DNA of 64,000 bases, taken from positions 22,902 to 86,901 of the forward strand of contig CAZOOR010000003.1 of assembly GCA_964581505.1 (NCBI GenBank), read 5' to 3'. Under the pieces are notes generated by a model, which was not told the origin of the DNA, did not search any database, and was given only the letters and a program-made list of their open reading frames with translations. The stretch comes from CAZOOR01 sp964581505. Its GTDB lineage: Bacteria > Bacteroidota > Ignavibacteria > Kapaibacteriales > UBA2268. Below, in pieces: positions 6,903 to 15,610 of this stretch (the first letter of the stretch is position 1; every line of letters starts with the position of its first letter). The translations under genes were made by a program, and so were the position numbers.

Positions 6903-9545
6903 ATGAATTGGCTCAAAAAAATATTCCGCAGGGAACGCCGCCAAATATTGACATTCAACGAGAAGTTTAATTATTTTCAGGAACTTGTCAAGGCTAACGA
7001 CCGCGCCCATCGTGCTATGAGCGAAATGGGGGAGATGATTGTGCAGGCTGAACCATTCTCTCGTAGCTACGCTGATAATGTGTACTATGAGTTGATTAAA
7101 AATACGCGGATTATTGTAGAAAATATTATTGCGATGAGCGGTGGTAAATATCAAACTTTACGCAAAAAAATCGAACATATTGAGAGAGTTGCTGAAGATA
7201 TTTTTCATCCGAAATATTTCTGTTCCGATAGTTTCGATTGTATGACCCTTGATTGCGAAAATTGTTCAAAAAGGACTTTCTTTCCCGAAGATATTCCATA
7301 TTACTATGATATGAGCGATATAGATTCATCTAAATACCTCGAAGTAGGGGATAAAATGAGCAAACTGGGTGAAATTCGCAATGTCCTCGGTCTCCCTGTT
7401 CCCGATGGTTTTACTTTGACAATTCGTCTTTTCGAGGAAATATTGGCTAGTAATAATTTGCGTAGCCGAAAGGATAAGATATTTGCCGATGTGGACTATT
7501 TGAATATTGCCCAAATCAGAAAAGCCTGCAAAGAGACAAATAATCTGTTTATGTGGAATCCTTTACCTGAAAAGTTTCAAAATATTATTATGCAGTCTTA
7601 TGCTAATAAATTTTCTGCTAATGATGTAAAACTTGCAGTCCGTTCAAGTGCATTGGGAGAAGACAGCGATAAATATTCATTTGCAGGTCTTCACCACACG
7701 GAGCTAAATGTTGGGCGTGCTGATTTCGCCGATGCAGTGTACAAAGTGTTTAGTTCAAAATATTCGCCGGAATCCGTTGTGTATCGTTTTATGAACGGCT
7801 TACGTGATGAAGATATGCCAATGAGCGTTTGTTGCCTCGAAATGGTTGCTCCTGTTGCCGCGGGAGTTTTATTCACTGCCGACCCGAACGGAGAAAAGAG
7901 CGGTGTGATTATTCAAGCAGTAAGAGGTCCGGGCGTGCTGGTTGTTGAGGGTTGTGTTACACCTCAGGAATACATTGTCGAGCATAATGAAAATGCAAGC
8001 ATTCTTAGCTTTACTCAAGGGAAAGAAAGTGAAGAATCTATCCCGAAGAAATGGAAGGGACTTTACAAAGAATATCTTTCCGCTGTTCATTCGGAAATAC
8101 CATGCTTAACAAATGAACAGGTCCGAACTCTGATTAAATATGCCTTAATAATTGAAAAGCATTTCGGCGGTCCTCAGGATATTGAATGGGCATTGGATAG
8201 AGACGGTAAGATATTTATCATTCAGGCACGCCCTTTGGCGATTAAAATGATTGTGCATTCAGAAGATAAGGATTTTGACTATTCCTCAATCAATGATAAG
8301 TATAAACTTCTGCCGATTAGTGGAGAAACTGCAAGCCCGGGTATTGCCGCCGGTCCTGTACGGGTTATTAATTCTTCCGATGATTTTATCAATTTCCCGA
8401 AAAACGGTATTATAGTTGCAAAGAAGAATATCCCCGAATTTGCTTCGCTTATTCATAAGGCTTCCGGTGTTGTTACGGATTTCGGCAGTACTACCGGACA
8501 TCTTTCGATTATTGCTCGCGAGATGGGTGTACCTATTTTGACTAATACTTTTAATGCAAGTGAAATATTAGTTGATGGTGATATTATTACTATTGTTCCT
8601 CACGCCGGCAAGGTGTATCAGGGATATGTTGAGGAGCTGATGCAATTCAAAGAAGAATGCCGCAGTAATACGGAGATATTTAGGAATAGTCCATTATATA
8701 ATATTTGGCATAGATTGTCTAAATATATTTTCAAATTAAATTTATATAATCCCGATGCGCAGAATTTTAATGCTTTGGGTTGTGAAACTCTGCATGACAT
8801 TATTCGATTCTCCCACGAAAGTGCAATTAGGCTGATGTTCGGTAATTCGCGGGGTATAAATACAGGTAGAGGGAAAATTTATAATTTACGTTTCGGATTG
8901 CCATTAGATATTTATGTAATTGATTTGAAGAATGGCTTAAAGCCGGACATCAAAACCGATTGGGTAACTCCCGATGAAATTCTTTCAAAACCATTCAGAG
9001 CTTTAATTAAAGGTATGACAACACCCGGATTAAAATGGTCGGGGCATTTGCCTATTGACACAAAGGGTTTCTTCAGCATTATTGTCGGAAATATTGTTGA
9101 CGAAAGCCGGAATGATAGTGAAATCGGGGCTAAGAGTTATGCTTTGGTTTCCGAGAACTATTTTAATTTCTTTTCACGTCTGGGTTATCATTTTTCTCGA
9201 GTTGATTGTTTTGCTTCGGACGAACCGAACAGCAATTATATTAATTTCAACTTTCGAGGTGGGGCGGCAGTTATGACAAGAAAGGTCAGACGCATCAGAG
9301 CGATTCAATTAATCCTCGAACATTATGGTTTTTCAACCGATGTGCAAGATGATAATGTGATTGCAAGAATACGCAAAATACCCAAAGAATTGACTTATGA
9401 GTATGTCGAAATGCTTGGACGATTGATGGGTTCTATACGAAACACCGATGTCTCTATGGTTACAAATCATCAAGTCGAACTATTTGTCAAATACTTTCTC
9501 GAAGGCGACCCCACGCCCGGATTGAGACTTATTGATTCCCAATAA
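6903..9545 (+). CDS. PEP-synthase-like protein: PEP/pyruvate-binding and phosphohistidine domains with atypical C-terminus
   Basis: I take ATG 6903 (6894 is possible) because a terminator covers the start of the longer frame; this gives 880 residues. After an N-terminal region of about 140 residues with a four-cysteine motif (C107-x5-C-x4-C-x2-C121) comes an ATP-grasp PEP/pyruvate-binding domain (about 150-455: AVRSSALGEDS, SFAGLHHTELNVG, AAGVLFTADP, DIEWAL, FIIQARPL). Next is a swivelling domain with the phosphohistidine motif STTGHLSIIARE (His about 533). The remaining 290 residues do not show the TIM-barrel PEP-utilizing domain of true PEP synthase; instead there is a basic segment with GYHFSRVD and NFRGGAAVMTRKVRR. 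It may phosphorylate or transfer phosphate to something other than pyruvate. The substrate is unknown. Confidence 0.82.
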   Translation: MNWLKKIFRRERRQILTFNEKFNYFQELVKANDRAHRAMSEMGEMIVQAEPFSRSYADNVYYELIKNTRIIVENIIAMSGGKYQTLRKKIEHIERVAEDIFHPKYFCSDSFDCMTLDCENCSKRTFFPEDIPYYYDMSDIDSSKYLEVGDKMSKLGEIRNVLGLPVPDGFTLTIRLFEEILASNNLRSRKDKIFADVDYLNIAQIRKACKETNNLFMWNPLPEKFQNIIMQSYANKFSANDVKLAVRSSALGEDSDKYSFAGLHHTELNVGRADFADAVYKVFSSKYSPESVVYRFMNGLRDEDMPMSVCCLEMVAPVAAGVLFTADPNGEKSGVIIQAVRGPGVLVVEGCVTPQEYIVEHNENASILSFTQGKESEESIPKKWKGLYKEYLSAVHSEIPCLTNEQVRTLIKYALIIEKHFGGPQDIEWALDRDGKIFIIQARPLAIKMIVHSEDKDFDYSSINDKYKLLPISGETASPGIAAGPVRVINSSDDFINFPKNGIIVAKKNIPEFASLIHKASGVVTDFGSTTGHLSIIAREMGVPILTNTFNASEILVDGDIITIVPHAGKVYQGYVEELMQFKEECRSNTEIFRNSPLYNIWHRLSKYIFKLNLYNPDAQNFNALGCETLHDIIRFSHESAIRLMFGNSRGINTGRGKIYNLRFGLPLDIYVIDLKNGLKPDIKTDWVTPDEILSKPFRALIKGMTTPGLKWSGHLPIDTKGFFSIIVGNIVDESRNDSEIGAKSYALVSENYFNFFSRLGYHFSRVDCFASDEPNSNYINFNFRGGAAVMTRKVRRIRAIQLILEHYGFSTDVQDDNVIARIRKIPKELTYEYVEMLGRLMGSIRNTDVSMVTNHQVELFVKYFLEGDPTPGLRLIDSQ

Positions 9546-9553
9546 AGACTTTT

Positions 9554-11629
9554 TTATTTAATAGGTGTTTTGATTTCAATCATTACTGTTCTGCAATAGA
9601 ACCTACCTTCCGGTAAATCATTATTATATTTCAAGACTTCGGCGCCCGTTCCCTGAACCTGTACTATATTGATATTAGGTTCGATAGATTTGAGAAAATC
9701 CTTTACGGATTTAGCCCGCTCCAATGATAATTCCTTGTTATAATCAGCCTCACCAAGTCTGTCTGTTCCGCCTGTAATTTTTACGATTGAGTTCTTATGT
9801 ATAGATGACTTAACAAAATCAATAATCAGTTTTTTGTTCAAACTACTAATATCTGATTTGTCAAAATCAAAAACAATTAGGTTCAATCTGCCGACTTCAA
9901 ATTGATTCTTTGACATACTGATTTTAATAGGTTCTTTTTTTGTTTCGCTTTTACCCGAAGCATTAGTTGCTTTATAAATAGCTTGCAGGTTGGCATTAGA
10001 AGATGCCGCTCGTCCGGCTTCGTTAATCAATATTTGATTTACAGGGATTTTGATGGCATTATTCAGTCTGCCGTATCCTCTTAATTTACCGGAGCGATTT
10101 CTTTTAAAAATTTCGTTATTCTGTTTGTCAACAATAGATAGCTCCCAAGCTAAAATATTCCTTTCGTTCATTGTAATATTTGCATTGATTGCCTCCTGTG
10201 TACTTGAGTATTCTAAGAATTTCGAATGAATGACAGGTGCTAATATTTCCGGTGAATTACTATAAATTTCCACACGGCGGTTTTCTTCAAATCCTTCTTG
10301 ATAACTATCAGATGTAGGCAATTCCGGTATATTCCGGGTTTTGATTTTAATTTTATTCGGATTAATTTCCCATTTGCTTATTAAGTACTGTTTAATATTA
10401 TCAGCTCGTTGCTCGGCTAATACCAAGCGTTCTTCCGGTGATGAGCCTTCCTTGCCATCACTGGTTCCGGTTAGTGTGATTTTGGCATCGGGGTATTTCT
10501 TCAGTCTGCTACCGACTATATCAAAAATATGATAGTAAATATCAATTGTATTAACAGGTAAATTGCTTTCGGCAAATTGAGTCGGCTCAATAGTTGATTT
10601 GTATTTACTTTTTAGTCTTGCATCGTTCTCATCAAAAAATACATACAGTAGTAATGGGTATGCTTGTGTAACTATTGTTTCCGTTAGACTAAAATCATCT
10701 ACATTGAATTTCTCAATCAGAGGTTTCGGCTTTTCAATCACTTTTTTGGGTTCTATTTTGACAGGTTTTTTCTTAACTTCCTTTTTGACGATAATTATTT
10801 CTTCTTCTTTTTCAGGTTCTTTGATTTCGGGTTCAATCTCAATCGGGTGTTTAGTTGTACCAATAGGAATAGCCCAAAATGCAGTCACTCCTACACGTAT
10901 AATATTTGTATTCCATTCAAAATCTGATGATATTGAATTGATGCCGTATCTGTATGATATTTCCGGTGCTACAAAGAAATCCTTGTTTAGCTCAAATTCA
11001 TAACCAAAACCAAGTGATGCACCCATTGCAGTACCTGCGCTATTCATATCACCCTCGGCAACTACATCTTCTTTATGTCCGCTTGGATTCAAAGCCCATT
11101 CGGGAGAAACTATTCTGGCTTTATATATATTATCGGAACTGAAAAGAGGATTGCCTGCATCAAAACCAAATCGCAAATATATCGGCAAATCATCGAATGG
11201 TAATGCTTTTAGTCCCAATTCAAAGTTTAAATATGTAAGCGTTGAAGAATGCGTATGTTGAACATATAAATCAGTATATTCATCTTTATCGGCATTGTAA
11301 ACAATTCCGCCTTTTCTTACTTTTGCAAATTTAGAAGGGCGGTAGTCATAGCTTAGTCGTAAATCAACGGATAGACGATTATTAATAATAGAATAACCAC
11401 TGAGAATACCGAAGAAATAACCGAGTGCGTCTCCATGGTCAAAATAACCGCAATCCGGCGACCCCGGAATATAAGGAATTTTAGCATAATGATTGAGCAA
11501 GTTAGCTCCTCCAAATACCCCAAACGTCATATATTTTGTGTTTTTATCTAAATTATGTTGAGCTTCCGCTTTCTCAACAGAACCGACTAATAATATTACC
11601 ATTAATACAAAAGTAAAAAAGCTTTTCAT
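9554..11629 (-). CDS. outer-membrane protein with N-terminal barrel and two OmpA-like domains
   Basis: The 691-residue protein starts with a signal peptide (cleavage likely after AEA, residue 23). Residues about 30-255 are strand-rich with GVFGGANLL, SVDLRLSYDYRP and GASLGFGYEFE, typical of a small barrel or porin-like domain. A charged Glu/Lys/Pro linker (about 258-305, EPEKEEEIIIVKKEVKKKP) follows. Two OmpA-type peptidoglycan-binding modules then appear: about 320-460 (LYVFFDENDARL ... ENRRVEIYS) and about 600-690 (LIVFDFDKSDIS ... GRFYCRTVMIEI). It probably links outer membrane and peptidoglycan. It is convergent with the previous gene with an 8-base gap and divergent from ltaE. Confidence 0.82.
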   Translation of the reverse strand: MKSFFTFVLMVILLVGSVEKAEAQHNLDKNTKYMTFGVFGGANLLNHYAKIPYIPGSPDCGYFDHGDALGYFFGILSGYSIINNRLSVDLRLSYDYRPSKFAKVRKGGIVYNADKDEYTDLYVQHTHSSTLTYLNFELGLKALPFDDLPIYLRFGFDAGNPLFSSDNIYKARIVSPEWALNPSGHKEDVVAEGDMNSAGTAMGASLGFGYEFELNKDFFVAPEISYRYGINSISSDFEWNTNIIRVGVTAFWAIPIGTTKHPIEIEPEIKEPEKEEEIIIVKKEVKKKPVKIEPKKVIEKPKPLIEKFNVDDFSLTETIVTQAYPLLLYVFFDENDARLKSKYKSTIEPTQFAESNLPVNTIDIYYHIFDIVGSRLKKYPDAKITLTGTSDGKEGSSPEERLVLAEQRADNIKQYLISKWEINPNKIKIKTRNIPELPTSDSYQEGFEENRRVEIYSNSPEILAPVIHSKFLEYSSTQEAINANITMNERNILAWELSIVDKQNNEIFKRNRSGKLRGYGRLNNAIKIPVNQILINEAGRAASSNANLQAIYKATNASGKSETKKEPIKISMSKNQFEVGRLNLIVFDFDKSDISSLNKKLIIDFVKSSIHKNSIVKITGGTDRLGEADYNKELSLERAKSVKDFLKSIEPNINIVQVQGTGAEVLKYNNDLPEGRFYCRTVMIEIKTPIK

Positions 11630-11715
11630 AATAACTACACTTTTTTTGAAACCAATTTTTATTAAAGAGTTAATTATTATTTTTTTATTTTAATTTTTTT
11701 AACAAGGCATAAATT

Positions 11716-12738
11716 ATGATTGATTTAAGAAGCGATACAATTACAAAACCAACTCCGTCAATGCTTGATGCAATTATGAGTGCTTCTCTTGGTGATGATG
11801 TGTTCGGCGAAGACCCGACTACTAATGAGTTGCAGGATTATATTGCCGATTTATTCGGTAAGGAAGCCGCTCTTTTTGTTTCTTCCGGTACTATGGGTAA
11901 TCAGCTTGGAATAAAAGTTTTGACAAATCCCGGAGATGAAATAATTGTCGAGGCTCAATCGCATATTTTTTTCTATGAAACCGCCGCTCCTTCCCTCATT
12001 TCGGGGGTGCAATTGAACACTGTTAATTCCGAGCGTGGAATGATGAAAATTGATGATATAGAGAATGCAATTAGACCCGATACTTATTATTTTCCGAAAA
12101 CTTCATTAATTGCTCTGGAAAATACGCATAATCGGCATAGTGGAACGATACTTTCACTTGCTCATATTGAAGAAGTATATTCTTTTGCAAAGGAGAAAAA
12201 TTTGAAACTACACCTTGACGGCGCGCGTTTGTGGAATGCACTCGCCGCTACAGATACCGAGCCGGCAGAGTGGGCTAAATATTTCGACACACTTACTATT
12301 TGTTTTAGTAAAGGATTGGGTGCTCCCGCCGGTTCTATCTTGCTCGCTAATAAAGAGAATATTGAGAAGGCTCGTCATTGGCGGAAAATATTGGGCGGTG
12401 GAATGAGGCAGTCCGGAATTCTTGCGGCGGCGGCTCTCTATGCTGTTCGGCATAACTTATCCCAAATTGCCGAAGACAATAGGAATGCCCGTTTCTTTGC
12501 CGAAAAAATATCAACAGCCGAAAATATCAATGTTGATTTATCAAGGGTTGAGACAAATATTGTTTATTTTGATTATTTGGGAGATAAGGAAATTGCGGAT
12601 TTTGTTAATTGCTGCGAAGACGAGGGATTGAAAATGTTTGCTACGGGTAAAAATACTGTTAGAGCGGTTTTCCATCTACATATATCAAGGAATGATGTAG
12701 ATGTTGCCGCTGAAATTGTGAGACATTGTGCCGATTAA
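11716..12738 (+). CDS. ltaE: low-specificity L-threonine aldolase
   Basis: The 340-residue product is a fold-type I PLP enzyme that cleaves L-threonine/L-allo-threonine to glycine and acetaldehyde. Family signatures are IDLRSDTITKPTPSM at the N-terminus, FGEDPTTNEL, FVSSGTMGNQ, the PLP-stacking His in QSHIFFYE, LHLDGARLWNAL (Asp168), and the Schiff-base lysine Lys199 in CFSKGLGAPAGS. Length and motif order are canonical. It is transcribed away from the OmpA gene across an 86-base AT-rich gap, and is followed by a thioesterase gene 82 bases later. Confidence 0.95.
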   Translation: MIDLRSDTITKPTPSMLDAIMSASLGDDVFGEDPTTNELQDYIADLFGKEAALFVSSGTMGNQLGIKVLTNPGDEIIVEAQSHIFFYETAAPSLISGVQLNTVNSERGMMKIDDIENAIRPDTYYFPKTSLIALENTHNRHSGTILSLAHIEEVYSFAKEKNLKLHLDGARLWNALAATDTEPAEWAKYFDTLTICFSKGLGAPAGSILLANKENIEKARHWRKILGGGMRQSGILAAAALYAVRHNLSQIAEDNRNARFFAEKISTAENINVDLSRVETNIVYFDYLGDKEIADFVNCCEDEGLKMFATGKNTVRAVFHLHISRNDVDVAAEIVRHCAD

Positions 12739-12820
12739 GTTTTCTATTAAAAAATAAATAACTATCCAAATAGTCAAATCTATTGAAATGATAGGATATT
12801 AATAAAATGTAAAATTATTT

Positions 12821-13303
12821 ATGGCGCTTCGTAAAATTATTATTGCGGAAGAATTAAAAAAATTCAGACATCATTACCACGGCAAAGTTCAGTTCAGCGA
12901 AGTGGATTCTTTTGGCGTAACTCATAACTTGGTTTATTGCTATTGGTTGGAATGGGCTAGGACAGATTATCTCCGTTCTATCGGGTTGAAGATGAGTCCG
13001 CAGACATTACTGAAAGAGCATCCGCTAATGACAGTACATTCTGATATTGATTATTTTTCTTCATTACGCTTCAATGATGAATACGAAGTACTCTCTCGAA
13101 TTGCATGGGTAAAGCAAAGTTCTCTTTGTTTTGAAAATTACATACGCAATAATAGGGGAGATGTAATTGTATCTGCAAGCACCATTCTGGTGAATGTATC
13201 GCCGAAAACCGGTGAATCTGTACCTCTTGATGAGGATTTAAGAAGATTAATTACTAGCTATGAACAGGATAATGTAAAATTTATTAAATCGAAGAATGAG
13301 TAA
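12821..13303 (+). CDS. acyl-CoA thioesterase, hotdog fold (4HBT/YbgC-like)
   Basis: The 160-residue protein has the single-hotdog signature QFSEVDSFGVTHNLVYCYWLEWAR, with Asp29 in the catalytic Asp position of the YbgC/4-hydroxybenzoyl-CoA thioesterase group. The later strands IDYFSSLRFNDEYEVLSRI and ASTILVNVSPKTGESVPL also fit. It probably hydrolyses an acyl-CoA, but the acyl group cannot be told from sequence. Its end overlaps the next gene by 8 bases, indicating coupled translation. Confidence 0.85.
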   Translation: MALRKIIIAEELKKFRHHYHGKVQFSEVDSFGVTHNLVYCYWLEWARTDYLRSIGLKMSPQTLLKEHPLMTVHSDIDYFSSLRFNDEYEVLSRIAWVKQSSLCFENYIRNNRGDVIVSASTILVNVSPKTGESVPLDEDLRRLITSYEQDNVKFIKSKNE

Positions 13304-13763
13304 ATTGAAAAAAATAAAATTAGAGGGGGAACGCGACCTACTCCCTTTGAAAGAAGATGTAAAAATTGCCGCTTTTGCAATAATCAAAAGCGATGACCTC
13401 GAAAATGAAGTTCTGTTTTTTCGCTATTTGGCACAGGCTTTCATAGCTGATATTGATTTCGGCTTTATTAATGAGAATATTACACCTCACGATATCGAAG
13501 CTATTAAGTCGGGAATTCTCGAATCCGATGTTGTTATTTTCCTTATTTTATTTCCGTCTAAGTCGGCTCAGTCGCTAAATAATGATTTACTCCCTGTATT
13601 ATCGGATTTTAGTGAAAAGAAAAAATGTATTATTGTATCTAATGCATCGCTCGAAATCCTTCCTGCCAATAGTTCTAATCTATTGCTATTACTCCAAGAT
13701 ACGAGTGAAAAATCTTTGGTCTCGGCTATTGTTGAACTAAGCGGAAAATCTATTGGCGATTAA
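13296..13763 (+). CDS. small protein of unknown function, possibly a stand-alone GH3 C-terminal-like domain
   Basis: No confident family is visible. The 155 residues look like a flavodoxin/Rossmann-type alpha-beta fold: hydrophobic strands VKIAAFAII, DVVIFLILF and KKCIIVSN alternate with acidic helices. The opening RDLLPLKEDVKIAAFAI resembles the 'LLPL..KIAV' entry of the GH3 beta-glucosidase C-terminal domain, and the end (SLVSAIVELSGKSIGD) resembles its final helix with the GKLP-type turn. If so, the N-terminal catalytic barrel of that enzyme is absent. It overlaps the thioesterase gene by 8 bases. The GH3 resemblance is a weak visual match and no enzymatic function is claimed. Confidence 0.6.
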   Translation: MSKLKKIKLEGERDLLPLKEDVKIAAFAIIKSDDLENEVLFFRYLAQAFIADIDFGFINENITPHDIEAIKSGILESDVVIFLILFPSKSAQSLNNDLLPVLSDFSEKKKCIIVSNASLEILPANSSNLLLLLQDTSEKSLVSAIVELSGKSIGD

Positions 13764-13812
13764 CCTACTGCTTTTAACATAGATTGAGTTTAATTAATTG
13801 ACAATTTATTCT

Positions 13813-13820
13813 TAAATTTG
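13813..13820 (+). promoter_or_regulatory. candidate -7 element before the polysaccharide cluster
   Basis: TAAATTTG matches TAnnTTTG 53 bases before the wza-like ATG. The nearest upstream TTG boxes are 12 and 26 bases away, so the -33 element is not well placed. Confidence 0.35.
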
Positions 13821-13873
13821 TTTCTTATATATACTCATAAAATTGATAATTATTAATAATTGAATAAGTGTTT

Positions 13874-15598
13874 ATGAAAAGATTAACAATTGTTAGCTTA
13901 TGCTTTTTATTGTTTGTAGGGAATTTGCTTTTTTCGCAAGTAAAGGGATTTTCGCCAATTAATACGGAAAGTCTTTTGCAGGAGCAGTTTTCGGCTAAAT
14001 TCAATCAGCAGAATATCTTTGATAGAAATCAAATGCCTCTCGGCGATGTGATTGTTCCAAAATATTATTTTGTAGGACCGGGCGATATTCTGGCTGTTCA
14101 AAATTTAACAACAAGTAATACAACGCAATATCTTACTGTTACACCGGAGAATTCCGTCTTAATCCCGAGAATCGGTAAGATTTCGCTTGAAGGTATGACT
14201 TTGGAAGATGTAAGTAAAGCTATTATCAATGCTTTCAAAGAGCGAAATTCTAAAGCAATTATTTATACTTCATTGTTTAAGCCCAGAAATGTAATAGTTA
14301 CACTCAGGGGAAATGTTGACGTAAAAGGTAGTTTTATTGTTCCGGCTTCATATCGGGTTTCTACTGCAATCTCTATGCTGAATCAGCCCAAACGCGAAAA
14401 TATTACTGCTCAGATGATGGGCTATATGTCGGTCAAACAAATTGCTCATGACTATTCTGCAAAACAATATAGAAAGTCCGGTATTCCTGTTCCTATTGCA
14501 TATTCACGTAGAAATGTCGCCGTCCTACATAATGACGGCACTAGCACAAGCGTTGATATTGAGGGCGCCGCTGTTACGGGAAATATTGAGTTAGACCCTT
14601 ATGTCAGGGAAAACGATATTATTTCTATTCCTGCCGAGCCGCTGTCATATCCTGAAATTTCCATTTCCGGCTCGGTTATTCGTCCCGTTCGCCTGCCTTA
14701 CAAGGAAGGTGACAATATATCGAATTTATTAAAATTCGGTTACGGCTTTACAGATGAAGCCGACTTAAATAATATTGTGATTAGTTATAATAACGGTAGA
14801 AGTAACAAATTGTCAATAAATGACAAACTGGAAGCCGCTAATGCGAATATTAAAATTGAACCGGGGGCATCGATTATTGTTAGGCAGAAGAAAGAAATAT
14901 TTAAGAATACTTGTATCGTATCGGTTCAGGGCTGTGTAGAGCAACCGGGTAGTTATTTGATTGAAGGTGATAGCGTCAGGCTATATGATATTATTAAAAA
15001 AGCCGGAGGTTTTACAGACCGAGCATATTTGCCGCTGGCGTATATTTTGCGTAATAGTAAAGAGTTTAATAATCCTCAATTTCCTGCTTGGTCAATTGCA
15101 GAGCAGTTCCAATATAGCGACTTACTTCTTGAGGATACTACTCGATTCCACTTGGATATTAATTATAAAAAACCGCTTGTTTCCTGTGATTTTGTCGATG
15201 CTTTTATTCATAAAAATAAAAAAGCGAATATATTACTTCACGATGGTGATGTGATTATTGTTCCCGATAATCCGAAAACGGTATTTGTTTACGGACAGGT
15301 AAATAATCCGGGGTATATTACCTTTCAGCCCGGTAAAACAATGGAATGGTATATCGAACAAGCGGGCGGTTATGCCATTAATGCAGAAGATACACGTGCA
15401 AGAATTATTGACGGTCGCACAAAGGTATGGCGGGAAGGTAACGAAAATGTTTTTTTAAATGCCGGCGATGAGGTTTATGTACCAAAGCCGCCCGATGTTT
15501 CGCAGGGTGTTAAAATTCAGACTTGGGCTATTATCATTAGTGGTATTGCTACGGCGGCTTCGTTAATTAGTTTTATTATCTCAATCGTAAGAAACTAA
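13874..15598 (+). CDS. Wza-like polysaccharide export outer-membrane protein (SLBB domains)
   Basis: I take the ATG at 13874 over an in-frame GTG 6 bases earlier because it directly precedes a signal peptide (MKRLTIVSLCFLLFV..., cleavage near FSQ). The 574-residue protein has a polysaccharide export domain (YYFVGPGDILAVQNL, VTPENSVLIPRIGKISLEGMTLEDV) and repeated SLBB-type modules (PEISISGSVIRP, IVSVQGCVEQPGSYLIEGDSV with AGGFTDRA, VFVYGQVNNPGYITF with AGGYAINA). A C-terminal hydrophobic helix lies near 548-570. The signal lacks a lipobox, unlike E. coli Wza. The C-terminal helix fits crossing the outer membrane as in Wza. It opens the polysaccharide cluster. Confidence 0.88.
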   Translation: MKRLTIVSLCFLLFVGNLLFSQVKGFSPINTESLLQEQFSAKFNQQNIFDRNQMPLGDVIVPKYYFVGPGDILAVQNLTTSNTTQYLTVTPENSVLIPRIGKISLEGMTLEDVSKAIINAFKERNSKAIIYTSLFKPRNVIVTLRGNVDVKGSFIVPASYRVSTAISMLNQPKRENITAQMMGYMSVKQIAHDYSAKQYRKSGIPVPIAYSRRNVAVLHNDGTSTSVDIEGAAVTGNIELDPYVRENDIISIPAEPLSYPEISISGSVIRPVRLPYKEGDNISNLLKFGYGFTDEADLNNIVISYNNGRSNKLSINDKLEAANANIKIEPGASIIVRQKKEIFKNTCIVSVQGCVEQPGSYLIEGDSVRLYDIIKKAGGFTDRAYLPLAYILRNSKEFNNPQFPAWSIAEQFQYSDLLLEDTTRFHLDINYKKPLVSCDFVDAFIHKNKKANILLHDGDVIIVPDNPKTVFVYGQVNNPGYITFQPGKTMEWYIEQAGGYAINAEDTRARIIDGRTKVWREGNENVFLNAGDEVYVPKPPDVSQGVKIQTWAIIISGIATAASLISFIISIVRN

Positions 15599-15610
15599 AT
15601 ACAAATTTTT

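Noticed and set aside
10599..11003. 134-codon open frame on + inside the OmpA gene
   Set aside because: It lies opposite the Glu/Lys linker and barrel region; the hydrophobic look is a by-product of the reverse complement of those codons.
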